The notes: generated from the letters alone by a model not told the origin. DNA of 64,000 bases from Pseudobacter ginsenosidimutans (GCF_007970185.1 NZ_CP042431.1:4030001-4094000); one strand, 5' to 3'. Numbered from the stretch's first letter, positions 1-8,615 are shown. Numbers and translations are program-made.

Positions 1-544
1 TGGTTTCCTGGAGATGGATATGCGCATGTACATCGATAGTATCACGCTGGCGTAATTTCTCCAGGTCCCTGGCCGTATTCTGCAAAAGAAAAAGTGGCTG
101 GTTGTTCTGTGTGGCTGCTGCAGTTAATTCAGGCAGGGGAAGCAGGTGTGCGATATACTGCAATGCATTCTGCCTGCGTAATGATCTCCCCAGTACATAA
201 CCCCAGGCTATTTGCCGGTAGCCGATCAGTTTTATGATGGGTGTTTTAGGGACTCCGATGAAGGATTGCAGTTGAATGATCAGACTCCTGGAATCGTTCA
301 GGATACTGCCCCAGATCCTTCTGGCTTCCCACCACCTGTCGTATGATTGGTTCATCTTGAACGAAAGCAATACCGATATGGAAGTACCCAGGAATGCAGG
401 AATGGCCAGTGGCATCACCGGTAATGTGTTCATCAGTTCAAAGGCTCCTAAATGGGTTGCCAGTCCCAGCAATAGTACAATGGTCAGCTCATATTTGATG
501 ATGCCGAAAGTGTATTTGATGGGTATCCTGGATTCTCGTAACAT
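1..544 (-). CDS. Bestrophin-family (RFP-TM/UPF0187) membrane channel, 3' part outside window
   Basis: The gene starts at an ATG at 544 and stays open for 181 codons to the left edge, so its C-terminal part is missing. The protein begins MLRESRIPIKYTFGIIKYEL, followed by two hydrophobic stretches at about residues 20-55. The family hallmark comes next: a lysine/methionine/asparagine turn and SYDRWWEARRIWG (about residues 68-80), then a region rich in R and Q. Bestrophin-like proteins of bacteria form pentameric ion channels in the inner membrane; those studied conduct monovalent ions. The gene is divergent from the AraC-type regulator at 668, with about 120 bp between them. Family assignment is firm from the RWWE block; the ion and physiological role cannot be read from the sequence. 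Confidence 0.85.
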   Translation of the reverse strand, partial: MLRESRIPIKYTFGIIKYELTIVLLLGLATHLGAFELMNTLPVMPLAIPAFLGTSISVLLSFKMNQSYDRWWEARRIWGSILNDSRSLIIQLQSFIGVPKTPIIKLIGYRQIAWGYVLGRSLRRQNALQYIAHLLPLPELTAAATQNNQPLFLLQNTARDLEKLRQRDTIDVHAHIHLQET

Positions 545-667
545 AGGCTAAATGGGGTTTATGTCAGGTAATGCTGTTGGCCGGATGCGGGCCCGCAAAT
601 TGCGGCTTTGCTAAAAAATGAGTAATTTCATGTACTGCCTTATATGCCTGCATAAACACGGATCTCC

Positions 668-1228
668 TTGAAACTCTTTATAAAAAATATGGTGTGCATT
701 CGTTGCAAAATGGTGGTGAGGGATGAATTGACAAAACTTGGGGTTCATTGTATTGTAGTTGAACTCGGAGAAGCGGAAATTCTTGAAACCATTACCCCGG
801 AACAACGGGAAGAGATCCGGTCTGTTCTGTTACGATCCGGACTTGAACTAATGGACGATAAAAAAAGCATGCTTATCCAGAAGATCAAACAGGTGATTAT
901 CGAATTGGTGCATTACTCCGAGGAGCCGCTAAGGGTAAAGTTCTCTGAATACCTGAGCCGGCAATTGAACTACGATTATACTTACCTGGCCAATGTGTTC
1001 TCGGAAGTGCAGGGCACTACCATCGAAAAATTCATTATCTCACACAAGATCGAACGGGTTAAGGAATTGCTGGTCTACAATGAGCTCACACTTTCAGAAA
1101 TTGCCTTCCGGATGCATTATAGCAGCGTGTCTCATTTGTCAGCCCAATTCAAAAAAGTAACCGGTCTCACTCCTTCACATTTCAAACAGATCAAATCCCA
1201 GAGACGCAACATGCTGGACGAGCTGTAA
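668..1228 (+). CDS. AraC-family regulator with N-terminal HMA-like domain
   Basis: The first 60 or so residues look like a heavy-metal-associated ferredoxin-like fold: a beta strand KLFIKNMVC, a CxxC pair (CIRC) and a second strand ending in ELGEAEI. The C-terminal 100 residues are an AraC/XylS DNA-binding domain with two helix-turn-helix units (YTYLANVFSEVQGTTIEKFI and LTLSEIAFRMHYSSVSHLSA) and the usual ending LTPSHFK. The start is a TTG at 668; the next in-frame ATG (689) would remove the first strand of the HMA-like domain, so TTG is preferred. This domain pairing is common in Bacteroidota and suggests metal or thiol sensing, but no ligand is shown here. It is divergent from the bestrophin gene. 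Confidence 0.85.
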   Translation: MKLFIKNMVCIRCKMVVRDELTKLGVHCIVVELGEAEILETITPEQREEIRSVLLRSGLELMDDKKSMLIQKIKQVIIELVHYSEEPLRVKFSEYLSRQLNYDYTYLANVFSEVQGTTIEKFIISHKIERVKELLVYNELTLSEIAFRMHYSSVSHLSAQFKKVTGLTPSHFKQIKSQRRNMLDEL

Positions 1229-1317
1229 TGCTAAGGGAAACCGGCATCTGGAAATCGTATTTGAAAGCATCCATTTTAATTCCGCTTGCCATTGGCCTCT
1301 ATGTTATCTTCCTGTGA
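1228..1317 (+). CDS. Possible 29-residue single-pass membrane microprotein
   Basis: An ATG overlaps the stop codon of the AraC-type gene (TAATG at 1226-1230) and opens a 29-codon frame ending in TGA at 1315-1317. The peptide has a short polar start (MLRETGIWKSYLK) and then a hydrophobic stretch of about 16 residues (ASILIPLAIGLYVIFL), the shape of a small single-pass membrane protein. The overlapping start suggests translational coupling. It is short enough to occur by chance, and I recognise no family, so the call is tentative. Confidence 0.3.
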   Translation: MLRETGIWKSYLKASILIPLAIGLYVIFL

Positions 1318-1322
1318 CCACC

Positions 1323-1730
1323 TTATGACTGATGCTTTTGCTGAAAAGCCAGTTCTGTCCCCTGGATGCTGAAGAAAAGATTTTGTAACTGGTGCAAATG
1401 GAGCATGTGCTGAACGATTGGATGATGAGCAAAATCCAGTGGAAAATAATCATTGTCCAATTCGATGGAATAGGTTTTCTCAGGCCGTTGGTGTTGCCAT
1501 AACCTGAAATGCGGATGGAAAGTGAAACCCAGGAGCACCAGTAACTGATCGGTGATCTTTACATTTTCCAACCTGTCGGAGGCTGCACTTTCAAATTGTA
1601 CATCGCCGTCCTGCTCAAAGCCAATCAGTTTTTCTTCCTCATTTCCATTATTGTTGAGGCTGCATATTTTACGTAGCTTACTATCTACCAGCACATAATT
1701 ACCGATCCGGAATTGTTCTATGTTGATCAT
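1323..1730 (-). CDS. Conserved hypothetical protein, 135 aa
   Basis: The protein has no signal peptide or membrane segment and should be cytoplasmic. It opens with FRIGNYVLVDSKLRKI, carries ITDQLLVLLGF in the middle, and closes with LHQLQNLFFSIQGTELAF. This pattern (RIGNYV, ITDxxLxxLGF, LHxLQNLxFxxTGxEL) recurs in small Bacteroidota proteins of unknown function, often near mobile or phage-derived genes; that is recalled from general knowledge, not searched. It is convergent with the AraC-type gene and lies 122 bp downstream of the cupin gene on the same strand. No function is proposed. Confidence 0.65.
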   Translation of the reverse strand: MINIEQFRIGNYVLVDSKLRKICSLNNNGNEEEKLIGFEQDGDVQFESAASDRLENVKITDQLLVLLGFTFHPHFRLWQHQRPEKTYSIELDNDYFPLDFAHHPIVQHMLHLHQLQNLFFSIQGTELAFQQKHQS

Positions 1731-1852
1731 GCTACTGATTTTTAAAGCTGGTTTGAAATAACAACTGACCGACTCTCGCCGGTAGCAGTTGTTCGTTCAT
1801 CGTGGCCATTATAAGAAATAGGTGAATGGTAATTTGCTGGTTGATTCATTGG

Positions 1853-2218
1853 TCATTCATAACCACTTTTGATAGTGGTAAGTATCAATTTAAACCGGCC
1901 ATTGGGCTCGATATGATTGGGCGCATGTGCGGGAATTATGATCCCTTCACCGGTATGCAACAGAATCACTTGTTTGTCTATCACAAGTTCTGCCTTGCCT
2001 TCGATCACCTGCACGAAGGTTTCGAAAGGGCTCGTTTTTTCCTTCAACCCTTCGCCATGATCAAAGGAAACCATACTGATATCACCCGTTGATTTCCTGA
2101 TAATGGTTCTTATTCCCACGGAATTGGGTACATATTCGAGGATCTCTACAATGATATGCGCTCTAGACCTTTCCAGTTCAGGATAGGAGGGCGCATTATC
2201 TTCTGTGGAACTATCCAT
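1853..2218 (-). CDS. Cupin-domain protein
   Basis: At 121 residues this is a single small beta-barrel. Residues 45-115 fit a cupin_2 fold: a first block around DHGEGLKEKTSPFETFVQVIEGKAEL and a second block around HTGEGIIIPAHAPNHIEPNGRFK. Only some of the usual metal-binding histidines and glutamate are present in block one (there is E but no HxH), so metal binding is uncertain. Such stand-alone cupins are often called AdeA-like or quercetinase-like without known substrates. It is transcribed away from the exported-protein gene at 2499, leaving a 280-bp divergent intergenic region that holds a long palindrome. Confidence 0.75.
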   Translation of the reverse strand: MDSSTEDNAPSYPELERSRAHIIVEILEYVPNSVGIRTIIRKSTGDISMVSFDHGEGLKEKTSPFETFVQVIEGKAELVIDKQVILLHTGEGIIIPAHAPNHIEPNGRFKLILTTIKSGYE

Positions 2219-2383
2219 AGCGTAAAGTTTGATTCATTGAGTCAGTAAGAGGGCAGTTTTAATTGAAGGGCCAGGATAGAAATCCAGCCCGTTTAGATAA
2301 TCCAATATCCTATGAAAAACCTGATTAAAGGTAGATTGACGGAGAATAGCATTCGTTATCGAATTCCATTTTGCTTTTATATA

Positions 2384-2421
2384 ATTCACACATTGCCTGG
2401 CCGGCGGTGCAATGTGTGAAT
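2384..2421. repeat. Perfect 13-bp inverted repeat in a divergent promoter region
   Basis: ATTCACACATTGC (2384-2396) and GCAATGTGTGAAT (2409-2421) are exact reverse complements around a 12-base GC-rich loop. It lies between the divergent cupin gene (start 2218) and the exported-protein gene (start 2499). No T run follows on either strand, so it is not an ordinary terminator; an operator or a structured 5' leader is more likely. Confidence 0.6.
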
Positions 2422-2498
2422 GTTGCTACATATAATGCAAATTGTATAACGTACGTGCTGGTAAATGAACTGACCTTTGCTGCAGGAGAATTTAAATT

Positions 2499-2792
2499 AT
2501 GAAAAAGGTCTTTGGTTTAATCCTGTTGTTGATGGTTGTGGTGATCTGTTCGGCAAACGCACAGAGCAAAGCGAAAAAAGACACAACAGGGTTTGTTGAA
2601 AAATCCGCGAATAAAACAGCAGAAATTGCTGTAAAAGGGAAAGCTACGCTGGTAGATAAGGTGTATAAAGATAAAGTTGGCCCCAATGGTCAAAAAATAT
2701 ATATCGACAGGCATTCCAAATATTACTGGGTGGATAAGAAAGGCCACAATGTATACATAGCCAAGAGCAAACTCAGACCTAAAACGAATTAG
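2499..2792 (+). CDS. Small exported protein with PBCV-type basic adaptor-like repeat
   Basis: A clear signal peptide (MKKVFGLILLLMVVVICSANAQ) precedes a lysine-rich body of about 75 residues. The C-terminal part, roughly residues 62-95, reads VGPNGQKIYIDRHSKYYWVDKK and then GHNVYIAKSKLR, which matches the short GPxGxxIYxxxxGKYYxxxKGxKVY pattern known from PBCV-specific basic adaptor-like domains (recalled). The product is probably periplasmic and very basic. It stands 24 bp before the next exported protein and the two may be co-transcribed. The start is the ATG just after GGAGAATTTAAATT. Function is unknown. Confidence 0.65.
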   Translation: MKKVFGLILLLMVVVICSANAQSKAKKDTTGFVEKSANKTAEIAVKGKATLVDKVYKDKVGPNGQKIYIDRHSKYYWVDKKGHNVYIAKSKLRPKTN

Positions 2793-2816
2793 AGAGTAAT
2801 CTAACATATTCCAAAA

Positions 2817-3458
2817 ATGAAACAAATAAGAACAGGACTGCTTTTGGCAGTTGCCTGCTTCCCTACCTCAGTTGCTTTGTCGCAAACCAGCGATACTTCT
2901 GTAATGTTCAATAAAGAGAACAGGCATACTGTAATGATGTCTGTTGAGCGTCCGGAAAAGGAAGCGAGAGAAGCATTGAGGCTACGCCTGGAGCGCTCAG
3001 GTTTGAAGGAAAGAATAGTCAATAATGTAGCCATGTATAAGGATGTTGTATTCCCTGAAATAAGTCCTGAAAAAATAGACATCTATACGAAGGTTGATAA
3101 GGGGCCGTACAATTCCAGCGTCGTGTACATGGCAGTTTCCAGAAAGAACAGGAACTTTACGCATGGCAGCTTTGATAGTACCCTCACTGTACAAGTAAAA
3201 ACATTCCTTCAATCTTTCACAGGCGACGCAAACAGGTATTCGGATAATGCAGATATATCCAATCAGATGGATGATATCACCAAAGAAGAAAAATATTACA
3301 GCCAGTTATTGGATGAACAAACCGATTTGAAAAAAAAGCGACAGGATATTGATGATAAGCTTCTGGAGATCCAGAATAATCTCCTCTTGAAAAGAGAGTT
3401 GATAGATAAAAAGAAACTGGCTGTGCAGAATGCCAGGACCAAACTGTCGAAACAATAA
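2817..3458 (+). CDS. Exported protein with C-terminal coiled coil, function unknown
   Basis: Residues 1-22 form a signal peptide ending in VALSQ. The middle third is a mixed alpha/beta region with no motif I recognise. From about residue 150 to the end (TKEEKYYSQLLDEQTDLKKK onward) the sequence is nearly all charged residues with regular leucines, as in a coiled coil. The protein would be periplasmic or outer-membrane associated. It follows the small basic exported protein by 24 bp and is closed by a strong terminator 33 bp downstream. Nothing identifies its partner or role. Confidence 0.6.
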   Translation: MKQIRTGLLLAVACFPTSVALSQTSDTSVMFNKENRHTVMMSVERPEKEAREALRLRLERSGLKERIVNNVAMYKDVVFPEISPEKIDIYTKVDKGPYNSSVVYMAVSRKNRNFTHGSFDSTLTVQVKTFLQSFTGDANRYSDNADISNQMDDITKEEKYYSQLLDEQTDLKKKRQDIDDKLLEIQNNLLLKRELIDKKKLAVQNARTKLSKQ

Positions 3459-3491
3459 AGACCATTACCTTACAATACTGTCTGACCCTCG

Positions 3492-3533
3492 AAACAATAA
3501 AGCCTTCACCAGAACGTGAAGGCTTTATTGTTT
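3492..3533. terminator. Strong bidirectional intrinsic terminator
   Basis: An exact 18-bp inverted repeat (AAACAATAAAGCCTTCAC, loop CAGAAC, then its reverse complement) sits between two convergent genes. The AT-rich outer arms give a U tract on both strands, so it can end the exported-protein transcript from the left and the MutS-like transcript from the right. Confidence 0.9.
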
Positions 3534-3579
3534 TGGGGATATCGGGATCATTACAGAGTATAAAAGGCGCAGGTTGAGC

Positions 3580-4896
3580 TCAGGAGCTGATCAGATCGAG
3601 AATGCCTTCATTCCTGATGATCATCATTCCCTGCCTGTCTTCCGTAATTCCTTTTTCCAGGTTGTATGTGTAATGAGGCACCATTCCCTTCATTACGGTA
3701 GGCATGAATGTGAACTGCACATTGTTCAGTTTTTTCAATGCTTCTCCCACTTCGATGATATGGGTGCTCACAATGAACAGGCAATTCTTATATTCCGAAA
3801 ATGCTTCAGTAACTGCCAAAGTTCCATCGTAAGCATCTTTCACATTCGTTCCCTTGAACAGTTCATCAAACATCAGTAGTAAATGTTTCCCTGTGGCGGT
3901 GGCATCGGCGGCATTCTTCACGCGCACTACTTCTGCATAGAAATGGCTGTAACCAAGCCCAATATTGTCGGCCACATTGATACTGGAGTAAATTCCTTCG
4001 CGGATGGAGAATTCCATGTGCTGCGCTGGTACCGGGAACCCGATATGCGCCAGGTACATGGCAATGCCGATGCTCTTCATCCAGGTGGATTTGCCGGCCA
4101 TGTTTGCACCGGTGAGGAAGATCACATTGTTTCCTGCTCTCATTTCGATCTCATTCCCGATGGCGTGATCTATGCAGGGATGGCGGAGCTCCATTGCTTT
4201 GAGGGTGTTGGCTTCGCGTGGTAACGCCTTCGCATAAGTGAAGTTTTTTGCAGCGGCCACATTGCCAACTGCGATGTATACATCGGATTCCGAAATGAAA
4301 CGAAGGATGTCTCCAATTGGTTGGTTGAGCTTGTTGCGCAACAGGTGATCATAACGGGCAATGGTATTGAGTGAAATGGATTGATAGATATCCACGTTCA
4401 GCAATTCCTGTAATGCGGGCGCTGATAATATCTTTTTGACGCCGGATATCCTGCTGGCAAATGGACCGCCCAATGCTTCCAGTTCCGTTACGAATGCATA
4501 GCATTTCTTGAGGGTTACGATAGTGGCCTGCAGTCCCTGGATCATGGCTTTGTAGCGTTCATCGCGGGTGAGTGCAGACAGGGTTTTCTTCAGGATGGTA
4601 TTGAACCAGGTGGCGGGCAGGCTGTTGCCGTAGCCGGCATCGGTATATTCTCGCATGAGGGTTACCTGTTGCACATCGAAAGGGAATTGGAGCCGGGCAT
4701 CCTGGAAGAAGCTGAAAATGGCTGTGCGCTGGTTGATGGTCTGTGCATCTGTCAATGGGTTTTTAAACAATTCATCCAGCAATTGCTCGCCACCACGGGT
4801 TTTGACGGTATTGAAAAGAAAATACACTGATCCCTGCCGGAATTTTCCGGGCAGGTTCAATTCATCCTGGGATTGCTTATCGATAACAAAATTCAT
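3580..4896 (-). CDS. MutS-core ATPase (second gene of a tandem pair)
   Basis: At 438 residues this is about half a normal MutS. It keeps the lever/clamp helical core and the ABC-type ATPase: Walker A TGANMAGKST near residue 263 and Walker B-like LLMFDELFKGTN near residue 342, then STHIIEVGEAL in the place of the family's switch region. The N-terminal mismatch-reading domain with its Phe-x-Glu motif is absent, as are the nuclease (Smr) and KOW parts of MutS2. A role in DNA branch or junction handling is possible, but mismatch recognition is not supported. It lies 95 bp after its paralogue at 4992, with the same start (DELNLPGKFRQGSVYFLFN versus DLRLFSKRDQPGIYDIYN) and the same TRGGE block. The two could form a heterodimer (inference). 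Confidence 0.8.
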   Translation of the reverse strand: MNFVIDKQSQDELNLPGKFRQGSVYFLFNTVKTRGGEQLLDELFKNPLTDAQTINQRTAIFSFFQDARLQFPFDVQQVTLMREYTDAGYGNSLPATWFNTILKKTLSALTRDERYKAMIQGLQATIVTLKKCYAFVTELEALGGPFASRISGVKKILSAPALQELLNVDIYQSISLNTIARYDHLLRNKLNQPIGDILRFISESDVYIAVGNVAAAKNFTYAKALPREANTLKAMELRHPCIDHAIGNEIEMRAGNNVIFLTGANMAGKSTWMKSIGIAMYLAHIGFPVPAQHMEFSIREGIYSSINVADNIGLGYSHFYAEVVRVKNAADATATGKHLLLMFDELFKGTNVKDAYDGTLAVTEAFSEYKNCLFIVSTHIIEVGEALKKLNNVQFTFMPTVMKGMVPHYTYNLEKGITEDRQGMMIIRNEGILDLISS

Positions 4897-4919
4897 AAAA
4901 TATATTTTAAAAAGTCGGG

Positions 4920-4958
4920 GCGCCGCCAGTCACTCCCCGGAGGCGAGCGACTGGGCGC
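4920..4958 (-). other. Long imperfect hairpin between the two MutS-like genes
   Basis: The arms GCGCCGCCAGTCACTC (4920-4935) and GAGCGACTGGGCGC (4945-4958) pair with one mismatch and small bulges. On the minus strand the hairpin is followed, six bases later, by CTTTTTAAAAT just before the downstream ATG at 4896. It could attenuate or process the message between the two genes. The U tract is not immediately after the stem, so it is not a textbook terminator. Confidence 0.4.
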
Positions 4959-4991
4959 ACCCTGTGCTTATTCTCCTGACACACCCTGAGC

Positions 4992-6281
4992 TCATTCCTT
5001 TTTTCCGTTCTTCAATGTTTCCAAAATGCCTTCATTCCGGATGATGATCATGCCATGCCGGTCATCGGTAATGCCTTTTTCTAACGTATACGTATATTCG
5101 GGAACATTTCCGTTCATCTTTGTGGGCAAATAATGGAAACCGATATTCGGTTTTTGTTTCAATGCATCACCTGCTTCCACGATATGTGAGGAAATGATGA
5201 ACATACTGTCCTTTTTCCCGGCAAAAGCGTGGGTGATGGCCACTGTGCCTTCATGTGCATCCTTCACGTTGGTGCCACGGAACAATTCATCGAACAACAC
5301 GAACAATGATTTACCCTGGCTGAGCTCGCTGGCCATCTTTTTCACCCTCAAAACTTCCACATAGAAATGGCTGGCCCCGATCCCGAGATTATCCGGCAGG
5401 TTGATGGTAGTGTAAAGTCCATCCATAACCGAAAAATCCATGGCGCGGGCGGCTACCGGAAACCCCATGTGTGCGATGTACAGGGCAGTACTAAAAGAGC
5501 GCAGAAAAGTGCTTTTGCCGGCCATATTGGCGCCTGTCAGGAACACAACGGATTTCGAATGGTCCATCGTAAGGTTGTTGGCTACGGGATCCTTCAGTTC
5601 CGGATGATATACCCCTTCCAGTTTCAGTAAGCCTGTTCTTTTGGGGTGGGTAACCGGAAAAATGAATTTCCGTTTATTGGCCACCTGCGCAACGGAGATA
5701 TACACATCTATATCGTAAATGAAGCGCAGCACTTCTTTTATCTTTTCTTTTTCTCGGTTGCGGAAAAGCAGGTCGTAAGCGGTGACGGCTGCATAGGACA
5801 GCTTGCTTTTCGGTTGTTCATTGAAAACGGGAGCGAATGCCGGGGCGTTCAGCAGCACGCTGATAGTGGTCCTTTCCTTCTCCAGTTCAGGAATGCGTTG
5901 TATATCTCCGTTGTTCACGAAATCTCTGACGGCGTGCAGCAATTCTATCACGCCTGTTACGCCGTTGCCGATCTCTTTTTCTCCCAGTGCAGCTTTTTGT
6001 CCATCTGTTTTTTCTTCGGCATGTGACATATATTTTTCCACTGTATCCAGCATGCCTGCCTGAAAGGGGAATATTGTATCCAGGCTGGCAAACGTGGATA
6101 TGATACCTGCTCTTTTGGTGATGGCTTCCTTATCGGCGAGCGGGTGCCGGAACAGTTGTTCCAGCACGGCTTCGCCTCCACGGGTTGAGGTATTGTTATA
6201 GATATCGTAGATGCCCGGTTGATCGCGTTTGGAGAATAAGCGGAGATCTTCGATGGTTTGTTCATCTGTTTGCAATAACAT
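4992..6281 (-). CDS. MutS-core ATPase (first gene of a tandem pair)
   Basis: This 429-residue paralogue of the neighbouring gene has the same layout: a helical core with STRGGEAVLEQLF near residue 33, Walker A TGANMAGKST near residue 248 and Walker B-like LFVLFDELFRGTN near residue 327, ending in TDDRHGMIIIRNEGIL, which is almost the same as the C-terminus of the other copy. It also lacks the MutS mismatch-binding domain. The ATPase should be active because both Walker motifs are intact. It starts 12 bp after the stop of the ABC permease/GldG-like gene, so the four minus-strand genes from 9539 to 3580 may be one transcript. The physiological role of these short MutS relatives is not established to my knowledge. 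Confidence 0.8.
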   Translation of the reverse strand: MLLQTDEQTIEDLRLFSKRDQPGIYDIYNNTSTRGGEAVLEQLFRHPLADKEAITKRAGIISTFASLDTIFPFQAGMLDTVEKYMSHAEEKTDGQKAALGEKEIGNGVTGVIELLHAVRDFVNNGDIQRIPELEKERTTISVLLNAPAFAPVFNEQPKSKLSYAAVTAYDLLFRNREKEKIKEVLRFIYDIDVYISVAQVANKRKFIFPVTHPKRTGLLKLEGVYHPELKDPVANNLTMDHSKSVVFLTGANMAGKSTFLRSFSTALYIAHMGFPVAARAMDFSVMDGLYTTINLPDNLGIGASHFYVEVLRVKKMASELSQGKSLFVLFDELFRGTNVKDAHEGTVAITHAFAGKKDSMFIISSHIVEAGDALKQKPNIGFHYLPTKMNGNVPEYTYTLEKGITDDRHGMIIIRNEGILETLKNGKKE

Positions 6282-6293
6282 TTTTCTCTTTTT

Positions 6294-8609
6294 TTATTTT
6301 CGCTTTCTGCGGATCAGCAGGATGATGCCGGTGAGCAAAATGATAGAGGGGATGATGTACACGAATACAGGCTTCAGCGCTTTTCCTGTTTGTTTACCGA
6401 TAGTGAGGAACAGGTCTTTGGCATAAATGCCGTTGTGGTATACCGGATATTCATTGTTCAATGCCCAGCTATAGGCGGCATTGTAGAAGGGGCCACCATG
6501 TTCATTCCTGTTCGACATAAAATCCGCATCGCCGGCTACAACGATCCTTTGTTCCTGTCCATTCACCATTCGGGAAAGTTTCACGCCGGTGATATATTTC
6601 TCTTTTTTTACATCGCCTTCCTGCGGTGCATAGATGGGCGCGGCAGAATCCACTACCAGATTGCCTTTTTCGATCCACCTGTTCTTCATGCCTTCTGCAT
6701 CGAGTATCGCCTCGATCCGGAAACCTTTACTGGTGTCATAGTTCAGGTGGCCTCCTCCCATATGCTTGATGCCATATTTCATTCTTCGGGTGGTCCGGTA
6801 ATCGTACAAGGCAGGCTCATCGGCCAGGTTCGAGCCGGTATCGGTAATTATGCCCAGGAAATAATGGGGCATTTCATGTGGGTTGGGAGTAACAATGGTG
6901 CCGTCTTCCAACGTCACACCCAGTGTCTGGAGAATGGGGTTCAGCATTTGCTGTTTGCCGGGCTCTGCATAGAAGATGGCATCGCCGCCCTTTTCCAGCC
7001 AGGAAAGAATTTTTTGTTGTTCCACCGGTTCAAGGGCTGAGCGGGGATCGGCCACCACCAGCATATCCGTTGTTGAAGGGATATCCTGGTGTAGCAGGTT
7101 CACAGTATCTGTATTCACGCCCTTGTTGATGAGTGCACCTCTCGATTCGATATTGGCGGTATGGTTCGCAAATTCCCGCTCTCCGCCTTTGTAGGGATTT
7201 CTTTCGTAGTGCCCGGTAGTGAAAAGCACTTCCGGTACAGCATCCCTGGTCAGCCTCCTGATGGTGCCTGAGATATGGTTCTCATCAGGCCATACTTTGG
7301 TATCGGAAAAGGTCCTGAGAAATTCTTTTCGGCCTTTATATTCCAACTGCATCACAAGGCCGTAGTTCTCCTCTTTCAGTGAAATCTTTTTCCGCATCTC
7401 AGCGGGCTTTTGAAAAAGAGAAAGCCTTATGTCGAAGAACTCCGCCATCCTGGCCGCAGCTTCGTCCAGGGTCTTTACATTGAACTGCTTCAGGTAAGCG
7501 CTGTCGCCATCCTGTGCATCGTAGTAATATTCATATTTCAGCTTAATGTTAGGATAGAACCTGATCACGTTTTCCCAGAAATGCCATACATATTTGTTGC
7601 GATGTTCCGGAAAACCGGCCCTCACGGCTTTACCCAGCAGGTTGGTGTATAGTGTTACGGTCAACGGAGATCCGTCCATCTCTTTCAATACTTCCTGGGT
7701 AGCGGGGTTCAGCGTATTCTGTTGCGTGTTGGTGATATCGAGATAACCGATCAAACCCGGTCGGGAAGTAAGATAGCCAAGTGCCATCACCACCAGAAAA
7801 CATCCGAGATAACGGCTGAAGGCAACACGCCAGTGTTTGGATTCCTGCGTGCTTTTCAGTTTGATCAGGGTGAATGCGAGGAACAGTACGATAATGAGCA
7901 GGAAATAACAAACATCCCGGGTGGTGATCAATCCTCCCAGGATATTGGAAGTTCTTCCGGAAAGCGACAGGAACCAGGTGAGGTCTCTTACAAAATCATA
8001 TTGCTGCCAGAGATTCTGGATGGCATAGAGCACAAAGAATACAACAAAAGTGATGATGCCCGCCACGATCTGGTAGCTGGTCAGGGAAGAAATGAACAAA
8101 CCGATAGCAGCATAGGTATTCGCCAGCAGGAAAATGCCCAGCATGGCAGACAGGAACCATTTCCATTCTGCATGTTCAATGGAGAAATAGCCTGTAGTAA
8201 GAAAGATGGCCACAAAAAAGATGAGGATGCTATTGAATACTACCAGCGCCAGGTATTTGCCGAAAACGATATCGCGTGTGCGGATGGGGCTCGAGTATAA
8301 CAGCTTGATGGACCCGCTTTGCAATTCCCGGTTGATGATGCCCATCGTCAGCAGGGGAATGAAGAGATAGAGCTTGTCTACCATTTCACCGTAACTGCCG
8401 GCAAAAACACCCCAGCTCATACCGGAATTGAATCCTTTCCAATCAGGGTCGGATTCCTGCATGATTTGCTGTATGCGGCTGAAAGTTTCCAGCGGCGCTG
8501 TGAACTGAACGGCACAGAGCACGAAGAAAACCACCGTAAGCAACCATGCGATAGGGGAATAGAAGAGGTTGCGCAGTTCTGCCTGCGCCACTTTGAAAAT
8601 GATATACAT
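6294..8609 (-). CDS. ABC-2 type permease fused to GldG-like domain
   Basis: Residues 1-260 are a six-helix ABC-2 permease, starting LRNLFYSPIAWLLTVVFF with the conserved cytoplasmic loop RELQSGSIKLLYSSPI. After a further membrane segment (about 270-290, YLGCFLVVMALGYL) comes a long periplasmic region typical of GldG/ABC-type uncharacterised transport domains (NTLNPATQEVLKEMDGSPLT, later MLVVADPRSALEPVEQQKIL). A last helix and basic tail (YIIPSIILLTGIILLIRRKRK) anchor the C-terminus. In flavobacterial gliding systems GldF and GldG are separate proteins; here they are one 771-residue chain. With the ATPase 6 bp upstream it forms a two-gene exporter. Whether it serves gliding is not shown, so no gld symbol is assigned. 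Confidence 0.85.
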   Translation of the reverse strand: MYIIFKVAQAELRNLFYSPIAWLLTVVFFVLCAVQFTAPLETFSRIQQIMQESDPDWKGFNSGMSWGVFAGSYGEMVDKLYLFIPLLTMGIINRELQSGSIKLLYSSPIRTRDIVFGKYLALVVFNSILIFFVAIFLTTGYFSIEHAEWKWFLSAMLGIFLLANTYAAIGLFISSLTSYQIVAGIITFVVFFVLYAIQNLWQQYDFVRDLTWFLSLSGRTSNILGGLITTRDVCYFLLIIVLFLAFTLIKLKSTQESKHWRVAFSRYLGCFLVVMALGYLTSRPGLIGYLDITNTQQNTLNPATQEVLKEMDGSPLTVTLYTNLLGKAVRAGFPEHRNKYVWHFWENVIRFYPNIKLKYEYYYDAQDGDSAYLKQFNVKTLDEAAARMAEFFDIRLSLFQKPAEMRKKISLKEENYGLVMQLEYKGRKEFLRTFSDTKVWPDENHISGTIRRLTRDAVPEVLFTTGHYERNPYKGGEREFANHTANIESRGALINKGVNTDTVNLLHQDIPSTTDMLVVADPRSALEPVEQQKILSWLEKGGDAIFYAEPGKQQMLNPILQTLGVTLEDGTIVTPNPHEMPHYFLGIITDTGSNLADEPALYDYRTTRRMKYGIKHMGGGHLNYDTSKGFRIEAILDAEGMKNRWIEKGNLVVDSAAPIYAPQEGDVKKEKYITGVKLSRMVNGQEQRIVVAGDADFMSNRNEHGGPFYNAAYSWALNNEYPVYHNGIYAKDLFLTIGKQTGKALKPVFVYIIPSIILLTGIILLIRRKRK

Positions 8610-8615
8610 GATGGA

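Noticed and set aside
611-805. 64-codon minus-strand frame overlapping the AraC-type gene start
   Set aside because: Antisense to the HMA-like domain, with no recognisable features.
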